A stretch of DNA of 29,663 nucleotides. It comes from an uncultured Oscillospiraceae bacterium. Lineage in GTDB: Bacteria > Bacillota > Clostridia > Oscillospirales > Oscillospiraceae. The position numbers were made by a program, and so were the translations under genes. Positions 22,851 to 29,663 of the stretch are shown piece after piece. Below the pieces are notes generated by a model, which was given only the letters and a program-made list of their open reading frames with translations, was not told where the DNA came from and did no database searches. The stretch is taken from positions 7,955-37,617 of the forward strand of contig CAJUCB010000015.1 in NCBI GenBank assembly GCA_910584805.1, read 5' to 3'. How positions within the stretch are numbered: the first letter of the stretch is position 1; each line of letters opens with the position of its first letter.

Positions 22851-24002
22851 ATGAGACGCAACATAAGCTCCACCCTGGCGATCCTCTCCCTGGTGCTCCT
22901 TCTGGGAGGCTGTTCCGGCCTCAGCGCCATCACCCAGCGCTTCCTCTCCCAGGGGCCGCCCCCGGCAGACTACGTGGCCCAGGAGGACGGCTTCCGCTAT
23001 CTGAAAAGCTGCCTGCCCCCTCAGGCCCAATATATTTACGACCAGCTCCTGGAGGGGATCCGGAACCAGGAGGAGGAGATTCCCGGACTCTACCCCGACG
23101 TGGATATGATCCGCAGTGCTGCCCAGGCCCTGGGCCGGGACTACCCCGAGCTGTTCTGGTTCTCCGGCTCCGGGGAGATTGAGACCACCTACCTGGGGGA
23201 AACCCCCACCGAGGCCCTTTACCGCCCGGTGTACGTGGTCTCCGCCCAAGAGCGCCCCGGCCTCCAAGCCCAGATTGACCAGTGGGCGGCGGACTGTTTC
23301 GCCACCCTCCCCGACGGTGCCTCAGACTATGACAAGGTCCTGGGGGTCTACCGCTACATCATCGACCACGCCGACTACCAGAACGTAGAGAGCAATTCCA
23401 TCCTCAACATTATGGTCTATGGGGCAGGGCTATGCGGCTGCTATGCCCAGACCACCCAATACCTCCTCAACCAGCTGGGCATCCCCTGCGCCTACATCAG
23501 TGGCCAGGCCAACGGGGAGAGCCACGCTTGGAACCTGGTCTGGCTGGACGGGAACCCCTGCTGGCTGGACACCACCTGGGGGGACCCCGTATTTGAGGGG
23601 GGCAATGCCAACGATAGCCCCTCCTACGACTACTTCTGCATCACCACCCGGGATCTGCTGCGGACCCACAGCATCGACGACACCGTCCCTGTCCCCGACT
23701 GTACCGTGGAGGATTACAACTACTTCCGCTACCACGGCCTATATTTTGAGAACTACCAGCCTGACGCCCTAGCCGATGCCATCCAGAGGGCAGTGGACAA
23801 CGGGTCCCCCTACATCTCCCTGCGCTTCTCCACCGGGGCCTATTGGAATGCCTGCGACCATCTTTTCACCAAGGGGGAGCTCCACGACCTCTTCCACCAG
23901 ACCCCTGCCGGCCAGGCGGAGCAGTTGGATTGGCGGGGCCAGCTCTGGTACACCCGCAACGACGACATGGGCACCCTCACCCTGACCATCCCCTACCGCT
24001 AA
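22851..24002 (+). CDS. Transglutaminase-like lipoprotein
   Basis: This 383-aa protein has a lipoprotein signal peptide (SLVLLLGGCSG, lipidated Cys about residue 21). A transglutaminase-like cysteine-protease fold lies at about 130-260. The catalytic triad is visible: C195 in GAGLCGCYAQ, H225 in ESHAWNLV and D240 in CWLDTTWGDP. The protein is therefore extracytoplasmic, on the outer face of the membrane. Relatives act in peptide or cell-wall-linked processing, and the substrate here is unknown. The start lies only 4 bp after the transketolase C-subunit stop and its SD overlaps that stop, so it is translationally linked to the operon although the functions look unrelated. A C-terminal module (about 290-383) has no clear assignment. 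Confidence 0.85.
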   Translation: MRRNISSTLAILSLVLLLGGCSGLSAITQRFLSQGPPPADYVAQEDGFRYLKSCLPPQAQYIYDQLLEGIRNQEEEIPGLYPDVDMIRSAAQALGRDYPELFWFSGSGEIETTYLGETPTEALYRPVYVVSAQERPGLQAQIDQWAADCFATLPDGASDYDKVLGVYRYIIDHADYQNVESNSILNIMVYGAGLCGCYAQTTQYLLNQLGIPCAYISGQANGESHAWNLVWLDGNPCWLDTTWGDPVFEGGNANDSPSYDYFCITTRDLLRTHSIDDTVPVPDCTVEDYNYFRYHGLYFENYQPDALADAIQRAVDNGSPYISLRFSTGAYWNACDHLFTKGELHDLFHQTPAGQAEQLDWRGQLWYTRNDDMGTLTLTIPYR

Positions 24003-24063
24003 ACCCTTTGTCAAGCATTTTCCCTTTGCAGGGAAGCCTGTCAAATCCATACGAAAACAGCAA

Positions 24064-24104
24064 AAAGCCTGTCAAGCATTTTCACTTGACAGGCTTTGAT
24101 TTTA
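24064..24104 (+). terminator. Terminator of transketolase operon
   Basis: AAAGCCTGTCAAG (24064-24076) and CTTGACAGGCTTT (24085-24097) form a perfect 13-bp stem with an 8-nt loop, followed by GATTTTACT. It lies between the convergent transketolase and rnc operons and may serve both. Confidence 0.88.
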
Positions 24105-24105
24105 C

Positions 24106-24267
24106 TCAGGTTTTCTCCACTAAGCACCCGGCAGTCTCCGGCGTTGCCCCCGTTTCACCGTCGGTGTCCGCTAGCCCCAGGGCCTCCTTGATGCTGCCCC
24201 AGAAGGGGGTCACCAGCAGGAAGATCAGCAGGAGCACCGCAATGATGATGTTGCGTAGGTTCCTCAT
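24106..24267 (-). CDS. Small single-pass membrane protein coupled to rnc
   Basis: This 53-aa protein starts MRNLRNIIIAVLLLIF, giving one N-terminal membrane segment (about residues 6-25). A Gly/Thr/Glu-rich tail follows, with a Cys near the end. Its ATG overlaps the rnc stop as ATGA, which implies translational coupling, and GGAAGGGA inside the rnc 3' end can serve as SD. A longer in-frame extension lies within rnc and is unlikely. I know of no function for it. Confidence 0.65.
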   Translation of the reverse strand: MRNLRNIIIAVLLLIFLLVTPFWGSIKEALGLADTDGETGATPETAGCLVEKT

Positions 24268-24944
24268 GGCGTCCCTTCCAGCTTGGCCACCGCCGCCTTG
24301 GCTGCGGCCTGCTCGGCCTCCTTCTTGCTCCGGCCCTCGCCGCTGCCGATGGGCTGCCCGTTGAGGCACACCTCCATGGAGAAGGTCTTGGCGTGGTCTG
24401 GGCCCCGCTCCCCCAGGAGCTGATAGGCCAGCACCTGGCCGCTCTCCCGCTGGACCAGTTCCTGAAGGGTGGTCTTGTAGTCCCTGCCCAGGTTGGTGCG
24501 CTCCTGCTCCTGTTCCAGGATCAAGCTATGGACCAGCTTGCGGACCTGGCCGATGCCCCCGTCCAGGTAGACGGCGGCCAGCATGGCCTCCACCGCGTCG
24601 GCCTGGATGGACGGCCGGTGGCGCCCGCCGCCGGCCTCCTCCCCCTTGCCTAGCCGGAGATAGCTCCCCAGGTCCAGGGCCTTGGCCACCTCCACCAGGC
24701 TGCCCTCACACACCAGGGCCGCCCGGATGCGGGTCAAGTCCCCCTCGGGAAGGTCGGGGCGGCTGCGGTAGAGATGATCCGCCACGATCAAGCCCAGGAT
24801 GGAGTCCCCCAGAAATTCCAGCCGTTCATTGCTGGGCATCCCCTCGCCTCGGTGCTCATTGGCATAGGAGCTGTGGGTCAAGGCATTCTCCAACAGGCTT
24901 TGGTCCTGGAACTGGTAGCCGATCCGCTCTTCTAAACTCTTCAA
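24264..24944 (-). CDS. rnc: Ribonuclease III
   Basis: This 226-aa endonuclease has the RNase III signature NERLEFLGDS (E40, E43, D47) and the second acidic cluster ADAVEAMLAAVYLDGG (D116, E119). A C-terminal double-stranded RNA-binding domain lies at about 155-224, ending GRSKKEAEQAAAKAAV. It processes rRNA precursors and other duplex RNAs. The start codon is TTG at 24944, with AAGGAGG about 8 bases upstream on the minus strand. It follows acpP by 40 bp, as in many Firmicutes. Confidence 0.97.
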   Translation of the reverse strand: MKSLEERIGYQFQDQSLLENALTHSSYANEHRGEGMPSNERLEFLGDSILGLIVADHLYRSRPDLPEGDLTRIRAALVCEGSLVEVAKALDLGSYLRLGKGEEAGGGRHRPSIQADAVEAMLAAVYLDGGIGQVRKLVHSLILEQEQERTNLGRDYKTTLQELVQRESGQVLAYQLLGERGPDHAKTFSMEVCLNGQPIGSGEGRSKKEAEQAAAKAAVAKLEGTP

Positions 24945-24984
24945 CTTGTCCCCCTCCTTCCGTCGGTGGCAGCCGGTCTCTGGT

Positions 24985-25218
24985 TTACAGGTCCAGCTTC
25001 CGCTGGAGGTAGTTCACCACGTCGCCCACAGTCTTCATGTCCACCAGGTCCTCTTCCGGCATCTCAATGTCAAAGGCCTCTTCCAGCCCCATGATTAGCT
25101 CAAAGGTATCCAGAGAGTCCGCCCCCAGATCCTCTTCAAAGCTGGCGTCCAGGGTAACGGCGGCTTCCGGCACACCCATCTGATCCACGATCAGACTTTT
25201 CAGCTTCTCAAAAATCAC
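24985..25218 (-). CDS. acpP: Acyl carrier protein
   Basis: This 77-aa acidic protein has the phosphopantetheine attachment motif GADSLDTFELIMGLEE, with modified serine S35. It carries fatty-acid intermediates on the arm. The start is GTG at 25218, with AAAGGAG about 10 bases upstream. It lies downstream of plsX and upstream of rnc, and a strong promoter immediately upstream (25294-25322) gives it a separate, probably higher, transcription level. Confidence 0.97.
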   Translation of the reverse strand: MIFEKLKSLIVDQMGVPEAAVTLDASFEEDLGADSLDTFELIMGLEEAFDIEMPEEDLVDMKTVGDVVNYLQRKLDL

Positions 25219-25293
25219 AGTTCTTCCACTCCTTTCCGGCCCCCGCCCTGCATGGCACAGTACGCGAAACCGGTCGTTAAGATTTCTTTACTT

Positions 25294-25322
25294 AATATAG
25301 GGACTATTTTCCTCTCTGTCAA
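25294..25322 (-). promoter_or_regulatory. Strong promoter of acpP-rnc
   Basis: On the minus strand a perfect TTGACA (25322-25317) and TATATT (25299-25294) are spaced by 17 bp. They lie in the 124-bp gap between plsX and acpP. A short dyad (TTAAG, 9 bp, CTTAA) lies just downstream of the -10 and could be an operator. Confidence 0.85.
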
Positions 25323-25342
25323 GAGGCAATTTATCAAAATCC

Positions 25343-26377
25343 TCACTTTGCCTCCCCAGGATCGGGAAGGCGCATGTATTCCACGTTGGCGGTGATGTCC
25401 TGGATGATCCCCGACGACGCCACTTCTCTGGCCTGCCGGGCCGCATTTAGGAACGCGTAAGCGCTGGAAGAGCCGTGGGCCTTGATCACGGGCTTGGAAA
25501 TACCCAGCAGGGCGGTGCCTCCGATCTCCGCGGCGTCGAAGCGCTTTTTCAGGGCCCCCACCTCGTTCTTCATGGCCAGGGCGCAGAGCTTGCTTTTGCC
25601 GCTGCTGAGGAACATCTCCTTCATGCACTGGCTCATAAACAGGGCGGTGCCCTCGATGGTCTTGAGGAAGATATTTCCGGTGAAGCCGTCGCACACCAGC
25701 ACGTCCACGCCCTGGCACATCGCCTCCCGGCCCTCAATGTTGCCCACAAAGCGGATGCGCCCCTCCTTGTCCGCCTGTTGGAGTAGGCCATAGGCGGCCC
25801 GCTGAAGGTCCAGGCCCTTACTGGGCTCCGCACCGATGTTCAACAAGCCCACCCGGGGCTCCTGGACCCCCAAAAAGCGCTTGGCATAGTAAGAGCCCAT
25901 AAAGGCAAACTGCAGCAGATATTCCGGGCTGCCCTCCGCCGTGGCGCCGCTGTCGATGACCACAGTGTTCCCTATCGCAGTGGGGACCACTGGGGCCAAT
26001 GCCGCCCGGCGGATTCCCCGGATGCGTTTGATCACCAGCGTGGCCCCGGAGAGCAGGGCCCCGGTGCTGCCGGCGGAGACAAAAGCATCCCCGCGCCCCT
26101 CCTTGAGCAGGTTCAGCCCCACAGTCATGGAGGAGTCCTTCTTGTCCTTAAAGGCCCGGGCAGGGTTGTCCTCCATGGTGATGACCTCACTGGCAGGGAC
26201 CAGCTCTACCCCTTTGGGGATATCCTGATGGCCCAGGCGCTTCAAGCTGTCCCGGATGGCCACCTCCTGGCCGGTGAAGATCACCTCCACCCCCAGCTCT
26301 TGCACCGCACGCAGGCCCCCTTCCACAGGAGCCAGGGGCGCCTGGTCGCCGCCCATGGCATCAATAATGATTTTCAT
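25343..26377 (-). CDS. plsX: Phosphate acyltransferase PlsX
   Basis: This 344-aa protein begins IIIDAMGGDQAPLAPVEG, the PlsX signature. Further family blocks are VSAGSTGALLSGA, VVIDSGATAEGSPEYLLQFAFMG, GLLNIGAEPSKG and VCDGFTGNIFLKTIEG. It makes acyl-phosphate from acyl-ACP for phospholipid synthesis on the inner membrane surface. The SD is AAAGGAA. It starts 15 bp after the trmFO stop and precedes acpP, whose product supplies its acyl donor. Confidence 0.97.
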   Translation of the reverse strand: MKIIIDAMGGDQAPLAPVEGGLRAVQELGVEVIFTGQEVAIRDSLKRLGHQDIPKGVELVPASEVITMEDNPARAFKDKKDSSMTVGLNLLKEGRGDAFVSAGSTGALLSGATLVIKRIRGIRRAALAPVVPTAIGNTVVIDSGATAEGSPEYLLQFAFMGSYYAKRFLGVQEPRVGLLNIGAEPSKGLDLQRAAYGLLQQADKEGRIRFVGNIEGREAMCQGVDVLVCDGFTGNIFLKTIEGTALFMSQCMKEMFLSSGKSKLCALAMKNEVGALKKRFDAAEIGGTALLGISKPVIKAHGSSSAYAFLNAARQAREVASSGIIQDITANVEYMRLPDPGEAK

Positions 26378-26392
26378 ATTGTTTCCTTTCTA

Positions 26393-27700
26393 TCAAGCAA
26401 AATCCAGCTCATCCAGGCACGCCAGCGCCCGCTGGGACAGGGCGGCGTTCTTGTTGCGCTTGCCCTTCACCCGGTAGCCCAGGGGGGGCATAATGCCGAA
26501 GTTGATGTTCATTGGCTGGAAATTTTGCACGGTCTCATTGCTCACATACAGAGCCAGGGCCCCCAAGGCCGTCTCCTGAGGGAAATCCACCGGCGGCCGT
26601 CCTTGAAGCCGACGGGCCAGCTCCACCGCCGCTAGGCAGCCGGAGGCAGTGGACTCCACATAGCCCTCCACCCCGGTGATCTGCCCGGCAAAGCAAAGTC
26701 TGGGCTCACGTTTCAGCCGGTAGTAACGGTCCAGGATACCAGGGGCGTTGAGGTAGGTGTTGCGGTGCATCACCCCGTAGCGCACAAACTCCGCCTGGGC
26801 CAGGGCGGGGATCAGGGAGAACACCCGCTTTTGCTCTGGGAAGGTCAGGTGGGTCTGGAAGCCCACCAGGTTGTAAATGCTCCCCTCAGCGTTGTCCCGG
26901 CGCAGCTGCACCACGGCGTAGGGCTCCTTCCCTGTCCTGGGGTCCCGGAGGCCCCGGGGCTTCAGGGGCCCATAGCACAAGGTCTGCTCCCCTCTCCGGG
27001 CCATGACCTCCACAGGCATACAGCCCTCGAACACGTTCTTGTCCTCAAAGCCGTGGACGGGGGCCTCCTGGGCGGCACACAGCTCCTTCCAGAAGTGCAA
27101 ATACTCCTCCTGGCTCAGGGCGCAGTTGATGTAGTCCGCCGTCCCCTTGTCGTAACGGGAGGCAAAAAAGGCATGGTCCATGTCCAAGCTCTCATAGGTC
27201 ACCAGGGGGGCGGCAGCATCGTAGAAGTGCAGGTACGCCTCCTCTGGCAGCTTTTGGGCAATGGCCTGGGCCAACGCGTCGGAGGTCAAGGGCCCGGTGG
27301 CCACAATGACCTCTCCCTCCTCTGGCAGGGCCGTCACCTCCCCCTCCACCACGGTGATGAGGGGGTTGCCGCGGATGGCATCGGTGATGGCCTGGGCAAA
27401 GCCCAAGCGGTCCACCGCCAGGGCACCCCCGGCAGCCACCCGGTGCCGGTCGGCACAAGCCAAGATCAGGGAGTCCAGCCGCCGCAGCTCCTCTTTGAGC
27501 AGCCCCACAGCGTTTTCCAACTGATCAGAGCGCAGGGAGTTGGAGCACACCAGCTCCCCCAACAGGGGGCTATGGTGGGCAGGGGTCGTTTTCTCCGGCT
27601 TCATCTCCCGCAGCACCACAGGGATGCCCCGCTTGGCCAGCTGCCAAGCGGCCTCACACCCCGCCAGGCCGCCCCCCAGGACGGTCACCGGGGCGCTCAT
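26393..27700 (-). CDS. trmFO: tRNA (uracil-54-C5)-methyltransferase TrmFO
   Basis: This 435-aa flavoprotein has an N-terminal FAD-binding motif (VTVLGGGLAGCEAA). The two family cysteines are C52 in ELVCSNSLRSD and one near residue 225 in FEGCMPVEVMARRG. The C-terminal blocks are AGQITGVEGYVESTASG and PMNINFGIMPP. It uses methylene-tetrahydrofolate to make ribothymidine at tRNA position 54. Its start overlaps the topA stop as ATGA, so translation is coupled. Confidence 0.97.
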   Translation of the reverse strand: MSAPVTVLGGGLAGCEAAWQLAKRGIPVVLREMKPEKTTPAHHSPLLGELVCSNSLRSDQLENAVGLLKEELRRLDSLILACADRHRVAAGGALAVDRLGFAQAITDAIRGNPLITVVEGEVTALPEEGEVIVATGPLTSDALAQAIAQKLPEEAYLHFYDAAAPLVTYESLDMDHAFFASRYDKGTADYINCALSQEEYLHFWKELCAAQEAPVHGFEDKNVFEGCMPVEVMARRGEQTLCYGPLKPRGLRDPRTGKEPYAVVQLRRDNAEGSIYNLVGFQTHLTFPEQKRVFSLIPALAQAEFVRYGVMHRNTYLNAPGILDRYYRLKREPRLCFAGQITGVEGYVESTASGCLAAVELARRLQGRPPVDFPQETALGALALYVSNETVQNFQPMNINFGIMPPLGYRVKGKRNKNAALSQRALACLDELDFA

Positions 27701-29663
27701 GCCTGTTCCTCCGGCGCTTCCTCTTGGGAAGCCGCCTTCTTGCTACTGCTTTTCTTTGTGGTCTTTTTCTCAGCGGCTTTCTTCTCGCTGGCCTTTTTGG
27801 CGGCAGTCTTTTTGGCTGTGGTTTTCTTGGGCTTCTCCTCGGCCTTTTCCTCCGCCGCTGCCTCGGCAAGCTCCGGGGCCTCCGCCGCGTTCTCCTGTTC
27901 CTGGGCGGCCTCCTCGGGCTTCTTCTTCCGGTATCCCCCCCGCTTCTCCTCTGGGACAAAGTTCTCGCAGCCCTCATTGATGCAGAAGGGCTTTTTCGCC
28001 CCCCGGCCGGACTTTTTGAACATGGTCCAGCCACAGGCGGGGCAGTTGTCCTTCACCGGCACGTCCCAGGTCATAAAGTCGCAGGCCCGGCCCAGCTTAT
28101 CCCCCAAATGCTCGCAGGCATAGTAGGTGTAGCCATTGCGGGAGGTACGCTTGAGGATGCGGCTGCCACACTTGGGGCAGTGCCCCGGCATCTGGATCAC
28201 CAGGGGTTTCGTAAAGGTGCAGTCTGGGAAACCAGGGCAAGCCAGGAAGCGGCCAAAGCGCCCGGACTTCACCACCATCTGTTTGCCGCACACATCGCAC
28301 ACCTCGTCGGAGAGCTCGTCAGGGACCTTGATCCGGGTGCCGTCCAGGTCCTTTTCCGCCTGGTCCATCTCCTGGTGGAAGCCCTGGTAAAAGTCCTGCA
28401 AGAGGGCTTTCCAGTTCTCCTCCCCGCTCTCCACCTGGTCCAGGCGGCCCTCCATGGTGGCGGTGAAGTCATAGTCCACAATATCCTGGAACTTATCCTT
28501 CATCAGCCCTGTGACCACCTCCCCCAGGGGGGTGGTGTGGAGGTGTTTGCCGTCCTTCACCACGTATTCCCGGCTGAGGATGGTGGTGATGGTGGGGGCA
28601 TAGGTGGAGGGACGGCCAATGCCCTTCTCCTCCAAGGCCCGGATCAAGGTGGCCTCGGTGTAGCGGGTGGGAGGCTGGGTGAACTTCTGCTCCGGCTTGG
28701 TGCCGGCGCAGTGGAGGGCCTCCCCCTCTGTCAGGTTGGGCAAGGGGCTTTGAATCTCATTGCTCTCCTCGTCCTTCCCCTCCTCATATACCGCCAGGAA
28801 ACCGGGGAACTTCACCTCAGACCGGCTGGCCCGGAACACGTACCCGGCGCTGGTGACCTCAATGCTCACGCTGTCGTAGACGGCAGAGGCCATCTGACTG
28901 GCCAGGAAGCGGCTCCAAATCAGCTTATAAAGGCGGTACTGCTCTGGGGTCAGGTCCTTGCGCACACTCTCCGGGGTGAGCTCCACGTTGGATGGCCGGA
29001 TGGCCTCGTGGGCGTCCTGGGCACCAGCTTTGGTCTTATAGCGTCTCGGGGTATCGGGGAGATATTTTTCCCCATAGCGGGCACTGGCAAAGCCCCGGGC
29101 TGCGGCGATGGCCTCTTCGGAGATGCGCAGGGAGTCGGTACGCATATAGGTGATCAGGCCTACCGTGCCCTCCCCCTGGATATCCACGCCCTCATAGAGC
29201 TGCTGGGCGATGGACATGGTCCGCCGGGGGGGCATGTTTAGTTTCCGGGAGGCCTCCTGTTGCAGGGAACTGGTGATGAAGGGGGGCGCCGGGGAGCGAT
29301 GCTTATCCTGGCGCTTGATGTTGCTCACCGCGAAGGGGGCAGACTGGATGGCCGCCAAGACCTCCTCCACCTGCTCCTGGCTCTTGAGCTCCATCTTCTT
29401 CTCCCGGCCGTGAAACTGGGCCTTGAAGCTGCCCAGGTTTGGCGCGATGCGGTCCAGTTGGACCTCCAAGGTCCAGTACTCCTCCGGCACAAACGCCCGG
29501 ATTTCTTCCTCCCGTTCCGCCACCAGGCGGGTGGCCACAGACTGTACCCGCCCCGCAGACAGCCCCCGGCGGATTTTCTTCCACAGCAGGGGGGAGAGCT
29601 GATAGCCCACAATCCGGTCCAGAATCCGCCGGGCCTGCTGGGCGTCCACCAGGTTCTGGTCGA
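27697..29663 (-). CDS. topA: DNA topoisomerase I (5' end outside window)
   Basis: The gene is cut by the window edge; the reading frame is open to 29661 and no start is visible, so the N-terminal Toprim domain is missing from view. The visible part has SAGRVQSVATRL, the active-site tyrosine in GLITYMRTDS (Tyr codon 29146-29148) and EKGIGRPSTYAPTI. Three C-terminal cysteine zinc modules follow: CDVCG...CPGFPDC, CPKCG...CEHLGDKLGRAC and CPACG...CINEGC. An unusual tail of about 80 residues comes after, first Glu/Ala-rich and then Lys/Ala/Thr-rich with KKTAAKKASEKKA-type repeats. The enzyme relaxes negative supercoils. It heads the visible minus-strand operon. Confidence 0.96.
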   Translation of the reverse strand, partial: DQNLVDAQQARRILDRIVGYQLSPLLWKKIRRGLSAGRVQSVATRLVAEREEEIRAFVPEEYWTLEVQLDRIAPNLGSFKAQFHGREKKMELKSQEQVEEVLAAIQSAPFAVSNIKRQDKHRSPAPPFITSSLQQEASRKLNMPPRRTMSIAQQLYEGVDIQGEGTVGLITYMRTDSLRISEEAIAAARGFASARYGEKYLPDTPRRYKTKAGAQDAHEAIRPSNVELTPESVRKDLTPEQYRLYKLIWSRFLASQMASAVYDSVSIEVTSAGYVFRASRSEVKFPGFLAVYEEGKDEESNEIQSPLPNLTEGEALHCAGTKPEQKFTQPPTRYTEATLIRALEEKGIGRPSTYAPTITTILSREYVVKDGKHLHTTPLGEVVTGLMKDKFQDIVDYDFTATMEGRLDQVESGEENWKALLQDFYQGFHQEMDQAEKDLDGTRIKVPDELSDEVCDVCGKQMVVKSGRFGRFLACPGFPDCTFTKPLVIQMPGHCPKCGSRILKRTSRNGYTYYACEHLGDKLGRACDFMTWDVPVKDNCPACGWTMFKKSGRGAKKPFCINEGCENFVPEEKRGGYRKKKPEEAAQEQENAAEAPELAEAAAEEKAEEKPKKTTAKKTAAKKASEKKAAEKKTTKKSSSKKAASQEEAPEEQA

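Noticed and set aside
26765..29241. Long plus-strand frames opposite trmFO and topA
   Set aside because: These are antisense shadows of two strongly recognised genes, with no SD and low-complexity translations.

Overview
The window is about 60% G+C and looks like a chromosomal segment of an anaerobic gut Firmicute, most likely an Oscillospiraceae member (Flavonifractor/Lawsonibacter/Pseudoflavonifractor type). This is an inference from the dense G+C-rich genes, the strong Shine-Dalgarno (SD) sequences, the VPQTG-type sortase signal, the split transketolase and the gene order topA-trmFO-plsX-acpP-rnc. No rRNA, tRNA, CRISPR array or intact insertion sequence was seen.

Region 1 (1-3870): a perfect palindrome at the left edge, a small zinc-ribbon/AP2-type DNA-binding protein, then two back-to-back GEMM-I (c-di-GMP-I class) riboswitch aptamers leading directly into a 986-aa secreted, repeat-rich, sortase-anchored surface protein with its own terminator. 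This is a c-di-GMP-controlled adhesin cassette.

Region 2 (3887-7660): an NSS-family sodium-coupled transporter, then a MerR/GyrI-like regulator divergent from a MATE efflux pump. Between the last two lies a textbook MerR operator-promoter with a 19-bp spacer. Region 3 (7660-9040): an A+T-richer gene of unknown function, bracketed by hairpins. Region 4 (9105-14750): a putrescine-type aminotransferase and an aldehyde dehydrogenase on the minus strand, divergent from a LuxR-type regulator and an NhaC-family antiporter. Together these look like an amine catabolism and transport locus.

Region 5 (14790-17490): a TetM/EF-G-like ribosomal GTPase fused to a C-terminal NYN/YacP (Rae1-like) endoribonuclease domain. 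This is the most striking protein here and a plausible one-chain ribosome-rescue and mRNA-cleavage factor. Region 6 (17498-20995): a KefB-type cation:proton antiporter with two RCK_C domains, followed by a DUF4261 protein. Region 7 (21014-24110): a divergent operon of split transketolase subunits and a transglutaminase-like lipoprotein, ending in a clear terminator. Region 8 (24106-29663, minus strand): topA (5' end outside the window), trmFO, plsX, acpP, rnc and a small membrane protein. Several of these overlap by ATGA, and acpP has an added internal promoter.
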